Shown: piece after piece, positions 1-6,887 of the stretch
Layout: each line of letters opens with the position of its first letter
Numbering within the stretch: position 1 is the stretch's first letter
NCBI GenBank assembly: GCA_016124895.1
Contig: WGMU01000064.1
Location: forward strand, 1 to 64,000
DNA length: 64,000 nt
Origin: a bacterium
GTDB lineage: Bacteria; Planctomycetota; Planctomycetia; Planctomycetales; Planctomycetaceae
Reading direction: 5' to 3'
The notes under the pieces: generated by a model
Seen by the model: the letters and a program-made list of their open reading frames with translations, nothing else
Database searches by the model: none
Told to the model about the DNA's origin: nothing
Made by a program: the position numbers and the translations under genes

Positions 1-1
1 C

Positions 2-785
2 TGCTTTCGCCGCGTGGCGTGTCAGGCGGGCGGGTTTGCCGCCGATGAACGACTGGGGATTGACGGACGGTTCAGCATCGCCGTGCAGCGGCTGGCGTCT
101 CTGGCGGCAGCGAGCTGGTCGTACGCCATCTCGTCGCAGCGTCTGGCCGAGCTGTGCGGCCTGCAGATCAGTGAGAACACGATTCACGAGATCGCTCAGA
201 CACACGGTGCCGCGATGAACGCCTGGCAGAACACCGATCCCCAGGCGGCTCGTGAATTCCGTGCGGCTGCCGGTGAGGCGGAGTTCACGACCGACGGCAC
301 GAGTGTCAACACGACGGCCGGCGGGCGGGAAATGAAGGTCGGCGTGTTTGCGAAGCGTCCCGCAGGCGAACCCGCCACGCCGGAAGAATGGGCGACCCGC
401 TCGCTTCCGGCACCGGTGGCTCGCGTGGCCTTCGCAGCCATCGAACGCAGCGACCGTTTCGGCCACCGCCGGAAAGCGTGGTCCCGTCGCCTGGGACTGT
501 TCGACCAGTCCCGCATCACGCTGCTGGCCGATGGAGCGAAATGGATCCAGGAAGAGAAACGCAAGCACCTGACGCAGGCCGCTGGCGTGCTGGACATCTT
601 CCACAACCTGGAACACTTCGCCCCTGGAACACTTCGCCGCCGTGTCCCGGAGTCTCTACGGCGATGGCACAGGCGCCGCCACGGACTGGCTGGAGACCAG
701 CCGCCAGGTCGTGCTGCAGAGCGACTGGTCCGGGATCGAGCGACACCTCACTGCCACCCGTGAGTCCTTCAGCTCAGTTGGCTAG
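2..785 (+). pseudogene. ISKra4-family transposase remnant, frameshifted and truncated
   Basis: The reading frame is open to the left window edge, so the N-terminus lies outside. Residues such as FAADERLGIDGRFS, the stretch GEAEFTTDGTSVNTTAGG and LLADGAKWI...GVLDIFHNLEH match the central part of ISKra4-type DDE transposases as I know them. The frame breaks at 607-638, where a 16-bp segment is duplicated in tandem. Skipping one copy restores LEHFAAVSRSLYGDGTGAATDWLE, the expected next part, which then meets a TAG at 783-785 inside a tRNA-like fragment. The C-terminal half is missing. I infer a dead insertion-sequence copy; the family call is fairly secure and the subgroup is not known. Confidence 0.8.
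607..638 (+). repeat. 16-bp tandem duplication that breaks the transposase frame
   Basis: The unit cctggaacacttcgcc occurs at 607-622 and again at 623-638 with no spacer. Because 16 is not a multiple of three, the second copy shifts the transposase out of frame. The frame after the second copy continues the protein family sequence, so the duplication is the inactivating mutation rather than an old boundary. Confidence 0.9.
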
Positions 786-792
786 AGCGCTT
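771..792 (+). repeat. tRNA-like fragment, copy of the tRNA-Val D-arm region
   Basis: These 22 bases are identical to 838-859 of the adjacent tRNA-Val gene (the D arm and the start of the anticodon stem), but no full cloverleaf can be built around them. The fragment sits exactly where the transposase remnant loses its family sequence, so it marks a rearrangement junction at the tRNA locus. It could also be a badly decayed second tRNA, since 811-823 looks vaguely like an acceptor 3' strand. Confidence 0.65.
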
Positions 793-829
793 CCCCTACG
801 ACCACCAGGCCGGTACGATCGGAGTAATC

Positions 830-903
830 GGTCGCGTAGCTCAGTTGGCTAGAGCGCTTGCCTTACAAGCAAGATGTCAGGGGTTCGAGTCCCTTCGCGA
901 CCA
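830..903 (+). tRNA. tRNA-Val (anticodon TAC)
   Basis: A full cloverleaf of 74 nt folds by eye. The acceptor stem is GGTCGCG with CGCGACC, the D stem GCTC with GAGC, the anticodon stem CTTGC with GCAAG around loop CTTACAA (anticodon TAC), and the T arm has loop TTCGAGT. CCA is not encoded. Its last 19 bases (885-903) are the start of the 129-bp direct repeat that bounds the integrative element, so the gene serves as an integration target. The antisense strand of its 3' half also encodes the last residues of the integrase. Confidence 0.95.
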
Positions 904-2218
904 GTGGAAACGGTCGCGTGTTCTCGCACGTGGCCGTTTCTTTTTGTCTCGTCTCACGTTGCGTCGAGTGCCATTGGTCGGCCTGCGAGACGAAGCAAGA
1001 CGCGGCGGCATCAGACTGCACCGGATTCTGCACCGCTTTCACCGTTGCTTTCGAGAAGTGCTCGTCAGTGACTTGCAGATAGTGCCGGGCGGCCACGGCT
1101 TCGCTGTTTCCAAGCCATGAAACGACAACGTGAAGCGGAAACGATTCGGCCAGCTCTGTCTCCCTGCTTGACCGCAGATTCTGCCAGAGACGCGGCCACG
1201 GCTTCAGACCCGCCCGCTTGATGATTCGCTCGAATCGAGTTCGTAGATTCACTCCCTGCCAGTTACCAAAGTTGTTCCGCAGTGACGCGGGGCGGTTCTG
1301 AGTGATGACGAACTCGGCTCCGTCCTCAGTCAATTCCCAGACTTCCCTGAGAGGCTCAGCCAGTTCGGGGAAGATCGGAATCTCCCGAGTCTCTTTGCCG
1401 GGAAGGTGATGCGTCTTCGGAGCCGTGACCGTGATTCGCTGCCGATTCCAGTCGACGTCAGACCAACGCAGCGAGAGGGGCTCACTCGGCACTCTGAGGC
1501 CACCAAATCGAGCGAGAGCGATCAGCAGACGCCATTCTGAATCCGGAGCCGCTTCGATGACGCGGGCGATGGTATCTGCGTCGATGAACCGCTGGCGGGA
1601 TTCGTTCGATTTCTTGCCTGCCGAGATATCACGGAACGGATTCGATTCAATGAGGCGATGCCGGACCGCTACACGGAACCACGTCTTCGCGAGGCTGCAT
1701 CGTCGATTGACGGTGACTTCTGCAAGCTTCAAGTCTTTCAGGTATCGGCGGAAGTCATCTGCATCACCTTCCGTGATTTCTGGGAGAGGCTTGTCGGCTC
1801 CGAAGTAGGTAATCAGGTTGCGTTGCGTGTGGCTATAGAACGTCAAGGTGCTCTGAGAAACATCGGTTCGCTTGCTGATTTCGTTCGTCAGGAAGCCACC
1901 AAGCGTCGTGATGACGTCCGCTTCAGTGGTTTCCTCTGGTTCGACTGGAATTCGTCGCTCGCAGAGTCCGACTCTGGCGAGTTTCTCAACCATGACGTCG
2001 TCGAGGCTCGCCACCCATTCGGCAGTTTCGACTTCAACTCCCGTTCGCATGATTCGAGCCGTGTTGAGCTTGTCGACGTGGTGGCTGACGGTCCGGGCAA
2101 ACTTGATGGAAACCTTGCCGAGTCGGATGGACCGTCTCTTTCTGTCCCCGGCCTTGAACTGGATTGTCCGTCGGCCGGTCGTTTTCTCCGTGCTGATGCT
2201 GGCCATGTATCGTTGCAT
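863..2218 (-). CDS. Tyrosine recombinase/integrase of the tRNA-Val element
   Basis: A 451-residue site-specific recombinase that would insert and excise the element at tRNA-Val. A SAM-like core-binding region (about residues 110-200, with STLTFYSHTQRNL and YLKDLKLAEVTVNRR) is followed by a catalytic domain. Visible catalytic elements are the Arg in FGGLRVPSE, the Lys in APKTHH, the RSSRETELAE box that stands in for HxxR in many planctomycete integrases, and Tyr in ARHYLQV. The start may be the Met five codons in (MASIST). The gene reads toward and into the tRNA on the opposite strand; its last seven codons are antisense to tRNA-Val and the preceding residues come from the direct repeat. The C-terminus therefore depends on whether the element is integrated. 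Confidence 0.93.
   Translation of the reverse strand: MQRYMASISTEKTTGRRTIQFKAGDRKRRSIRLGKVSIKFARTVSHHVDKLNTARIMRTGVEVETAEWVASLDDVMVEKLARVGLCERRIPVEPEETTEADVITTLGGFLTNEISKRTDVSQSTLTFYSHTQRNLITYFGADKPLPEITEGDADDFRRYLKDLKLAEVTVNRRCSLAKTWFRVAVRHRLIESNPFRDISAGKKSNESRQRFIDADTIARVIEAAPDSEWRLLIALARFGGLRVPSEPLSLRWSDVDWNRQRITVTAPKTHHLPGKETREIPIFPELAEPLREVWELTEDGAEFVITQNRPASLRNNFGNWQGVNLRTRFERIIKRAGLKPWPRLWQNLRSSRETELAESFPLHVVVSWLGNSEAVAARHYLQVTDEHFSKATVKAVQNPVQSDAAASCFVSQADQWHSTQRETRQKETATCENTRPFPLVAKGLEPLTSCL
885..1013 (+). repeat. Left attachment-site direct repeat (attL)
   Basis: This 129-bp block is repeated without visible change at 6587-6715. It holds the last 19 bases of tRNA-Val, the tRNA terminator and about 70 bp more, and on the minus strand it encodes part of the integrase C-terminus. 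Bases just outside the block differ between the two copies. A tRNA 3' end at one boundary plus an adjacent integrase is the usual picture of att sites; the true strand-exchange core is probably a shorter part of the block. Confidence 0.85.
907..945 (+). terminator. Rho-independent terminator of tRNA-Val
   Basis: An outer stem GAAACGG (907-913) with CCGTTTC (934-940) and an inner stem CGTG (917-920) with CACG (927-930) are followed at once by TTTTT (941-945). It lies four bases after the tRNA and wholly within the attachment-site repeat, so integration leaves the tRNA with its terminator. An identical copy lies at 6609-6647. Confidence 0.8.
1017..1040 (+). repeat. Short repeat near attL with a partner at 6502-6525
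   Basis: A 24-bp sequence here (core GCACCG, five or six bases, GCACCG) recurs at 6502-6525, so one copy lies just inside each end of the element in the same orientation. Each copy contains two direct GCACCG units. They could be arm-type integrase binding sites flanking the core. However, the left copy also encodes the integrase stretch KAVQNPVQ, so common ancestry of the two ends is another explanation. Confidence 0.5.
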
Positions 2219-2361
2219 TCAATCTGAAAGAGGTCGTTCTGGAAGGGGCGACAAAGGGGGATACTTCACCTGTAGACGAAGCGAAATCAGACGCGACTCT
2301 GTCGAAAAAGTCTGCTCAGCGCAATCTCAGTTTGCCTGACCTTGAATCCCTTTTCGACTTC

Positions 2362-2462
2362 TCTGGGGGGGATGGAGGGAATGGAACCTTCTCAGATTGA
2401 AGCTTCACTGAGTCTTACAGGGTTTAATCTGAGAAGGTTCCAATGGTTCCACTCCCCCCAGA
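2362..2462. repeat. Long inverted repeat between integrase and primase genes
   Basis: Arms of 37 bases (2362-2398 and 2426-2462) are inverted copies of each other. The inner 16 bp, ggaaccttctcagatt and its complement, pair perfectly; the outer part, a G-rich run against a C-rich run, pairs with several mismatches. The loop is 27 bases. It fills most of the 361-bp space between the convergently placed end of the primase gene and the integrase start. It has no U-tract typical of a terminator. An origin or replication-initiation hairpin, or a site for integrase or excisionase, are plausible but unproven roles. Confidence 0.8.
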
Positions 2463-2579
2463 AAAACCTGCTTTTTAAGAGGTCAAGAGTGAACCTTATC
2501 AAAGGGGGTCGGCAAGAAATCAGAGGCAACGGGCGGTTTCTTAGACCGACTGGACAGTTTGGAACCGCCCCCCCCTGGG

Positions 2580-4073
2580 TCAGTCCACCCGATCATCGCC
2601 TTTCATTGGAGGTCGACGGTTTGGTCTGCGAGGGACAATCGGGCGAGTGGGGTCGAGCTTTGGATTCGGCGACTTCCCCTGTTTCAGCCGGAGCCCCCGA
2701 TAGCGAATGCCGTTGGAGTGAAACCGCTCGAATCCTTCCTGAGCGAGTCTCTGGCCGAACGCTCGTTGATTTGTCAGACCGTCCGGATTCCGGTTCGCTT
2801 CCACTGAGATGCGAAATCGGTCGTACAGTCGACTTGCTGATTCTGAAAACTCTGGCCCTTGCTCACAGTATTCCAGAAGGAATCGAGAGACGCTGTCTGC
2901 CTTCGCTCGGTACTCATTGATCTCGTCTATAATTGATTGCGGAATCTCCAACTCTCGCTCCTGCCAGTCACGACAGCCGATAACGAGCCAGTTGAGAATC
3001 CCAGACGCTTCCATCTTGAGCCTCTGAACGAGTCCCTTGTCTTGACGTCGGTTTGCTGGCCCGGATTCACCACGGTCTGGATTCCAGAACTGTCTGCCGA
3101 ACGAAACGAGTATCAGGCGACGCCGGAGAGCCTTGTCGTCTCCCGACAGACGTGGAAGATGATTCGTTGCCAGAATCAGCTTGTGAGTCGGTTTGAAGCG
3201 ACGATTGTTTTCCCGCATTCGACGCCCTGAAAGCTGATCCCCTCCGGTAAGTTGCTTGATCTTTACTTCGTCGAGTCGCTGACCTTTCGATGTCTCTGAA
3301 AAGGTTGCTAGCCTCCTTCCCTCAAGATCAATCATTGCCGTTGGATGAGTGTCACGAGGCGTTTCGACAATCAGGTCGTTTGGAACTGGCACACAAAAGT
3401 CCTCGCCGAACACATCACGAATGACTTCAAGCGACGTCGACTTTCCGTTGGCACCTGAACCACGGAAGATCAGGAAGCTTTGTTCCCGGACGTCTCCCGT
3501 GAGGCAGTAACCGAACCAGCGTTGAAGAAACTCGACCACATCGCTCGGAAGAATGCTGGCAAGAAACTTTCGCCAGCGTGGAGCATCAGCGTCGGGATCA
3601 AACGTTGTCGGACAGAGCTTTGTGATCAGCTTCTCTGGATGGTGAGGAAGCAGTTCTTGAGTTCTCAGGTCAAGCATTCCGTTCTGGCAATTCAGCAGAT
3701 ACGGGTCGCTGTCGAGATCGCTGGGCTGAATCACGATTTCAGAATGAGACTCTGCGACGCTGACCATCGCTTCGAGTCCCTTCTTGCTGTTCGACTGCTT
3801 GGCAAACTGCATCCCTTCCTTGAAGTCGGGAGTTGTCTTTGCCAGTTCGATCAGCCGAGCGGCAGTCTGTCGAGCCAGTTCGATGACTTGACCTCGCTCC
3901 TGAATCACCCAGCGTTTGCCATCCCAGACGAGCCACTTCTTGAAGGCCGGGCAGTACCGGGCTCGTTCGCCGTGTTCCTCAACAAATCGCCTCGCGTTGG
4001 CAGCATCAGTCCGGTTCTCTGGGGAGAGAAGTGAATCAGAGGGCTGTCGTCTTCTGGGAGTTCGCGAATTCAT
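2580..4073 (-). CDS. P4/D5-type helicase-primase C-terminal protein (SF3 helicase)
   Basis: A 497-residue protein expected to open the replication origin of the element. A D5_N-like region (about residues 120-200, with LLNCQNGMLDLRT and ITKLCPTTFDPDA) leads into an SF3 AAA+ helicase with Walker A in RGSGANGKST (about 204-213), a Walker-B-like region in EGRRLATFSET, sensor ILATNHLPR and LRRRLILVSF. No zinc-binding or TOPRIM primase domain is visible before it, so it may only be a helicase. The start is the ATG at 4073, which has GGAGGT six bases upstream and overlaps the stop of the HTH gene as ATGA. The longer upstream frame is that gene's shadow. Confidence 0.88.
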   Translation of the reverse strand: MNSRTPRRRQPSDSLLSPENRTDAANARRFVEEHGERARYCPAFKKWLVWDGKRWVIQERGQVIELARQTAARLIELAKTTPDFKEGMQFAKQSNSKKGLEAMVSVAESHSEIVIQPSDLDSDPYLLNCQNGMLDLRTQELLPHHPEKLITKLCPTTFDPDADAPRWRKFLASILPSDVVEFLQRWFGYCLTGDVREQSFLIFRGSGANGKSTSLEVIRDVFGEDFCVPVPNDLIVETPRDTHPTAMIDLEGRRLATFSETSKGQRLDEVKIKQLTGGDQLSGRRMRENNRRFKPTHKLILATNHLPRLSGDDKALRRRLILVSFGRQFWNPDRGESGPANRRQDKGLVQRLKMEASGILNWLVIGCRDWQERELEIPQSIIDEINEYRAKADSVSRFLLEYCEQGPEFSESASRLYDRFRISVEANRNPDGLTNQRAFGQRLAQEGFERFHSNGIRYRGLRLKQGKSPNPKLDPTRPIVPRRPNRRPPMKGDDRVD

Positions 4074-4282
4074 TTCGCACCTCCCTTCTGCCGTTCGATG
4101 AACGACGCAAGATCGTCGACCGAATAGCGAACGCTCCGACCGATTCGTACGGCTGGAATCGCCCCGGCTTTTGTGAGTCCCCAGAGTGTCCGTTCTGAGA
4201 TGCAGAGGCGTTGTGCTGCCTCCTGAGCAGTGACGAGCAACCGTTGCCCATCTGAGGGGGACATTCGTTGAAGCAGATTCAT
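4070..4282 (-). CDS. Excisionase-like helix-turn-helix protein
   Basis: A 70-residue DNA-binding protein of the HTH_17/excisionase class: LLVTAQEAAQRLCISERTLWGLTKAGAIPAVRIG followed by SVRYSVDDLASFIERQ, the typical winged MerR-like fold. I chose the ATG at 4282 because GGGAGGG lies eight bases before it; a longer frame to 4324 has no such site. It is the first gene of an operon with the helicase, joined by a 4-base ATGA overlap. In such elements this protein acts as recombination directionality factor or as repressor/activator of the replication gene. Confidence 0.85.
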   Translation of the reverse strand: MNLLQRMSPSDGQRLLVTAQEAAQRLCISERTLWGLTKAGAIPAVRIGRSVRYSVDDLASFIERQKGGAK

Positions 4283-4356
4283 GGCTGAACCCTCCCATCG
4301 AAGTTGGCAATCCGGAGCGGCCAATCCGTCCGGTTCGACGAGGGTTCTAAGCCTGC

Positions 4357-4380
4357 CTGCGACGTTCTGAATTGTCGCAG
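4357..4380. promoter_or_regulatory. Perfect inverted repeat upstream of the HTH-helicase operon
   Basis: CTGCGAC (4357-4363) and GTCGCAG (4374-4380) form a 7-bp dyad with a 10-base spacer. It lies about 75 bases upstream of the chosen HTH start and about 90 bases past the end of the next gene. The position suits an operator for the HTH protein. There is no T-run, so a terminator is less likely. Confidence 0.45.
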
Positions 4381-4472
4381 GTAATTGTCACAGGGCGTCA
4401 AATAAGTGATTCGACTCCTCAATGCCGTGAATCAGCGGGAAGAAAACTTTGCTCAGTTTTGAGCTATTACAA

Positions 4473-5420
4473 TTATTCTGACTTGCGACATTTGCGTTCG
4501 GCACGTCGCCACTTTCTGCGAATCCTCGCGACGATCCGTGAGAAGTCCTCTAGGCTCACATCCAAGTCTTCGTCGTCGATGAACTCCGACTTCTGCAGTC
4601 TCGGTTCTTTCTTCAGACGGTCGTCCCAACGCCTCACAATGGATTCTTCATTGCTCGCCTGTTCGCCGCGAATTCTGGCTTTCGCCTTCGGACCTCGCTT
4701 CTTCGGTCGCTTCAACTTGTCTGGAAGCTTCTCTTCTTCAATCAGCCAGTTGAGTGTTTCAAGTGACCGCTGCCATAGATCGAACTCGACAGCGTAACCT
4801 GACTTTAAGGGCTCTGGCTTCGTGTAAAGCCACACGTACCTGGCAACCTTCTCGAACCACGCCTTGAAGGAAACAGTCTGCCGCTGGAAGGGCCGTAGCT
4901 TCTGGGTGCGACGTTGTGATGAGCGAATCACAGCCCCGACAGACTGTGCGAACTTTAGATACGCTTCGTCGGCTGCTGTGCGATCTGAACCGGGGCGACT
5001 ATCCACGACAACTCCAACCTGTCCGACCTCGTCTTTGTCCGAAACGTCCACTAGGAAACTCACGACGTAACCGTGCGAGCCGCCAATGGATGCAGTCGGT
5101 TCATAGAGAAACCGCGACCCTACTCTTTTGGGCCGTAGCCTAGTGCCGACGTAAGGCACTTTGCCAAAGTCCCGTAGAGCGTCCTCAAGCGACCAGCCAA
5201 GCAGTTGAAGTGCCGGGACTTGAAGCAAGGCATCTGAGATCGGGATTAGGAGCAGTTGAAGTGAAAGTTGACTGCCGTCGACGGCAGACAACCAGTCGCG
5301 GCGAATCGTATTGAGATCTTCTGGCAGGCTCACGTTGAATGATCCATGTTCTCGTGACTTCGTCGTTCTCAGCAGGGCCATTCTGACACGAAGCGACGGC
5401 AGCCTGCCGATTCGCAGCAC
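4473..5420 (-). CDS. Unknown cargo protein of the integrative element
   Basis: I do not recognise this 315-residue protein. The first two thirds look globular and mixed alpha/beta; residues about 110-150 (GSRFLYEPTASIGGSHGYVVSFLVDVSD) could be a beta sheet. The C-terminal 90 residues are highly charged and basic, with KRPKKRGPKAKARIRG and RKWRRAERKCRKSE, which suggests nucleic-acid contact. The listed start is GTG at 5420; the frame runs on upstream as coding-like sequence to a stop near 5484 but without a standard start codon, and ATG at 5381 is an alternative. It is divergent from the gene at 5510 with about 90 bp between them, in the slot where such elements carry accessory genes. Confidence 0.7.
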   Translation of the reverse strand: MLRIGRLPSLRVRMALLRTTKSREHGSFNVSLPEDLNTIRRDWLSAVDGSQLSLQLLLIPISDALLQVPALQLLGWSLEDALRDFGKVPYVGTRLRPKRVGSRFLYEPTASIGGSHGYVVSFLVDVSDKDEVGQVGVVVDSRPGSDRTAADEAYLKFAQSVGAVIRSSQRRTQKLRPFQRQTVSFKAWFEKVARYVWLYTKPEPLKSGYAVEFDLWQRSLETLNWLIEEEKLPDKLKRPKKRGPKAKARIRGEQASNEESIVRRWDDRLKKEPRLQKSEFIDDEDLDVSLEDFSRIVARIRRKWRRAERKCRKSE

Positions 5421-5509
5421 AAAGGCTGGTTCGTTGCGATTGGCGTCAGCGATCGTATCCTGTATTCGCTCGAACAGTCAGCGATCTTCAGGAATTCGGA
5501 GCAACCCAG

Positions 5510-6328
5510 ATGGCCGTTTCGTCCCCAGTCTGTCCAGTCTGTTCAGGAACGAATCTCAGTTTTCAAAACATCTACGGTCCAAGCGAATACAAGGCAGTGG
5601 CTCAACGGGCCTTCTCGCAAATCGAACGCTGGGAACGAGTCCTGTACGACCAATTGGCCAATGCGTCTGCAAAGGTCGACGAGAAGCTCGCAGAGATCGA
5701 AACAGATGCAGCCGCTCGGATCGCTCGTTTGAAAGCATCAGAACCCGAGTTGATTTCGACGGCTGCAGAGCAACGGACACGATCAGATGAGGACCGGGCG
5801 GTTACCTTCCTCAATGGAGAAGATGAAGACGACGTTCTAGCTGCCCGAGTGAAAGACGACATCGGCAGAGAATGCGATGCAATCAGGCAGGACGCGCAGA
5901 ACCGTGTCCAGGCAGTTAGGAAGAAGGCATTGGCGTTCCGACAGGACGTTGGCAGTGACTTCGACGAGCTAGTCGAAGCCCAAAGTGACCACGTTGTTTC
6001 CGTGGTCTTCTGCGTCAACTGCGGACACGTCATCGGAACCGTAAGCTCGCCACATACATCACGTCTGGCATTCGATCGGCTGCTTGAGCGAGTTTGCAGT
6101 GAGATCGAATCTGTTACGTCTGACCTTTGCGAAGCGGTTCTTCAAATGTCCTCAGAGCTGACGGTAGAAAGCCGATTGACACGAGAGGAAGCACAGAAGG
6201 CAACTCTTGCAGCAAAGGAGGTCTCTGCAACGATTCGCTCGGTCTACAGTGAAGTGATGAAGACGGCCCGTCTGGTAAATCTCGGTTTTGGGATCAACAA
6301 CGCGGTTTCCGGCTACGAAGGTCAGTGA
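5510..6328 (+). CDS. Coiled-coil protein with a split zinc-ribbon, unknown cargo
   Basis: A 272-residue protein not matching a family I know. CPVC at residues 8-11 and CVNCGH at 168-173 could join into one four-cysteine zinc ribbon, with about 155 residues of mostly charged helix between them (residues 30-160, for example YDQLANASAKVDEKLAEIE), likely a coiled-coil hairpin. A second helical stretch follows to about residue 250 (SLVTREEAQKA-like heptads). No signal peptide or membrane helix is seen. A purine-rich GGAG precedes the ATG by about 11 bases. It is divergent from the 4473-5420 gene and sits next to attR. A role as a sensor or defence protein is only a guess from position. Confidence 0.75.
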   Translation: MAVSSPVCPVCSGTNLSFQNIYGPSEYKAVAQRAFSQIERWERVLYDQLANASAKVDEKLAEIETDAAARIARLKASEPELISTAAEQRTRSDEDRAVTFLNGEDEDDVLAARVKDDIGRECDAIRQDAQNRVQAVRKKALAFRQDVGSDFDELVEAQSDHVVSVVFCVNCGHVIGTVSSPHTSRLAFDRLLERVCSEIESVTSDLCEAVLQMSSELTVESRLTREEAQKATLAAKEVSATIRSVYSEVMKTARLVNLGFGINNAVSGYEGQ

Positions 6329-6369
6329 CTGGATTTCAACCTCCCCGAAGTGCTTAACGCCACAGAGCG

Positions 6370-6837
6370 TTACGGAACATCGACTCGCACTCTTGACTGA
6401 ACTGCGTTCTCAATCGACGTTTTGAGGTTTTCTGGGAGAGAATCCCAGACGGAAACGATCATCCTCAGCCGGGGATCGGTCGACAGCGAATGCCCGGCAA
6501 ATGCACCGGATTCTGCACCGCTTTCCGATTCCAAATCTGCCCCATCGTCGTAACTCACAGGCAGATCGTCAGTTCGGGAATCCGCGTCGAGTCCCTTCGC
6601 GACCAGTGGAAACGGTCGCGTGTTCTCGCACGTGGCCGTTTCTTTTTGTCTCGTCTCACGTTGCGTCGAGTGCCATTGGTCGGCCTGCGAGACGAAGCAA
6701 GACGCGGCGGCATCATCGTCTGCGAGTTCCCAGACTTCCCTGAGAGGATCAGCCAGTTCGGGAAAGATTGGAACCTCCCGAGATTCCTTGTCGGGATGGT
6801 GATGCGTCTTCGGAGCCGTGAACGGGGAGCTTGCCAA
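6370..6837 (-). pseudogene. Chimeric integrase remnant across the right attachment site
   Basis: A 155-codon open frame made of three parts. The first (TAPKTHHHPDKESREVPIFPELADPLREVWEL) is a diverged copy of the middle of the integrase at 863-2218 and lies outside the element. The second (CFVSQADQWHSTQRE...) is the direct repeat. The last 72 codons lie inside the element. The region holding the RxSRxTE box and Tyr nucleophile is deleted, so it cannot be an active recombinase. The outside part is probably left from an earlier integration at the same site. The inside 72 codons would become the integrase C-terminus in the excised circle. Confidence 0.8.
6587..6715 (+). repeat. Right attachment-site direct repeat (attR)
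   Basis: Identical to 885-1013 at a constant offset of 5702 bases, including the tRNA 3' end segment and the terminator hairpin (6609-6647). The 5' part of the tRNA is absent here, which identifies this as the distal boundary of an element inserted at tRNA-Val. Confidence 0.85.
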
Positions 6838-6887
6838 CCATCAGTTCTCTGTGGCTCCGCGGCTCTGCGTGAGATCAATCCGTTCTG

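Larger units (their letters stand above)
885..6715. mobile_element. 5.8-kb integrative element at tRNA-Val
   Basis: The unit is bounded by identical 129-bp direct repeats, the left one overlapping tRNA-Val. Inside are an integrase at the left end, an inverted repeat, a helicase-primase with an excisionase-like HTH protein, and a divergent pair of unknown genes at the right end. This gene set resembles phage satellites and P4-like plasmid-phage elements, which replicate with their own SF3 helicase but carry no capsid genes. No conjugation, capsid or terminase gene is seen. The perfect repeats suggest recent entry or ongoing mobility. Naming it a satellite is inference. Confidence 0.82.

Noticed and set aside
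2342-2920. 192-codon plus-strand frame overlapping the helicase gene
   Set aside because: It lies opposite the 3' end of the helicase gene and through the inverted repeat, with low-complexity, non-family sequence; a shadow frame.
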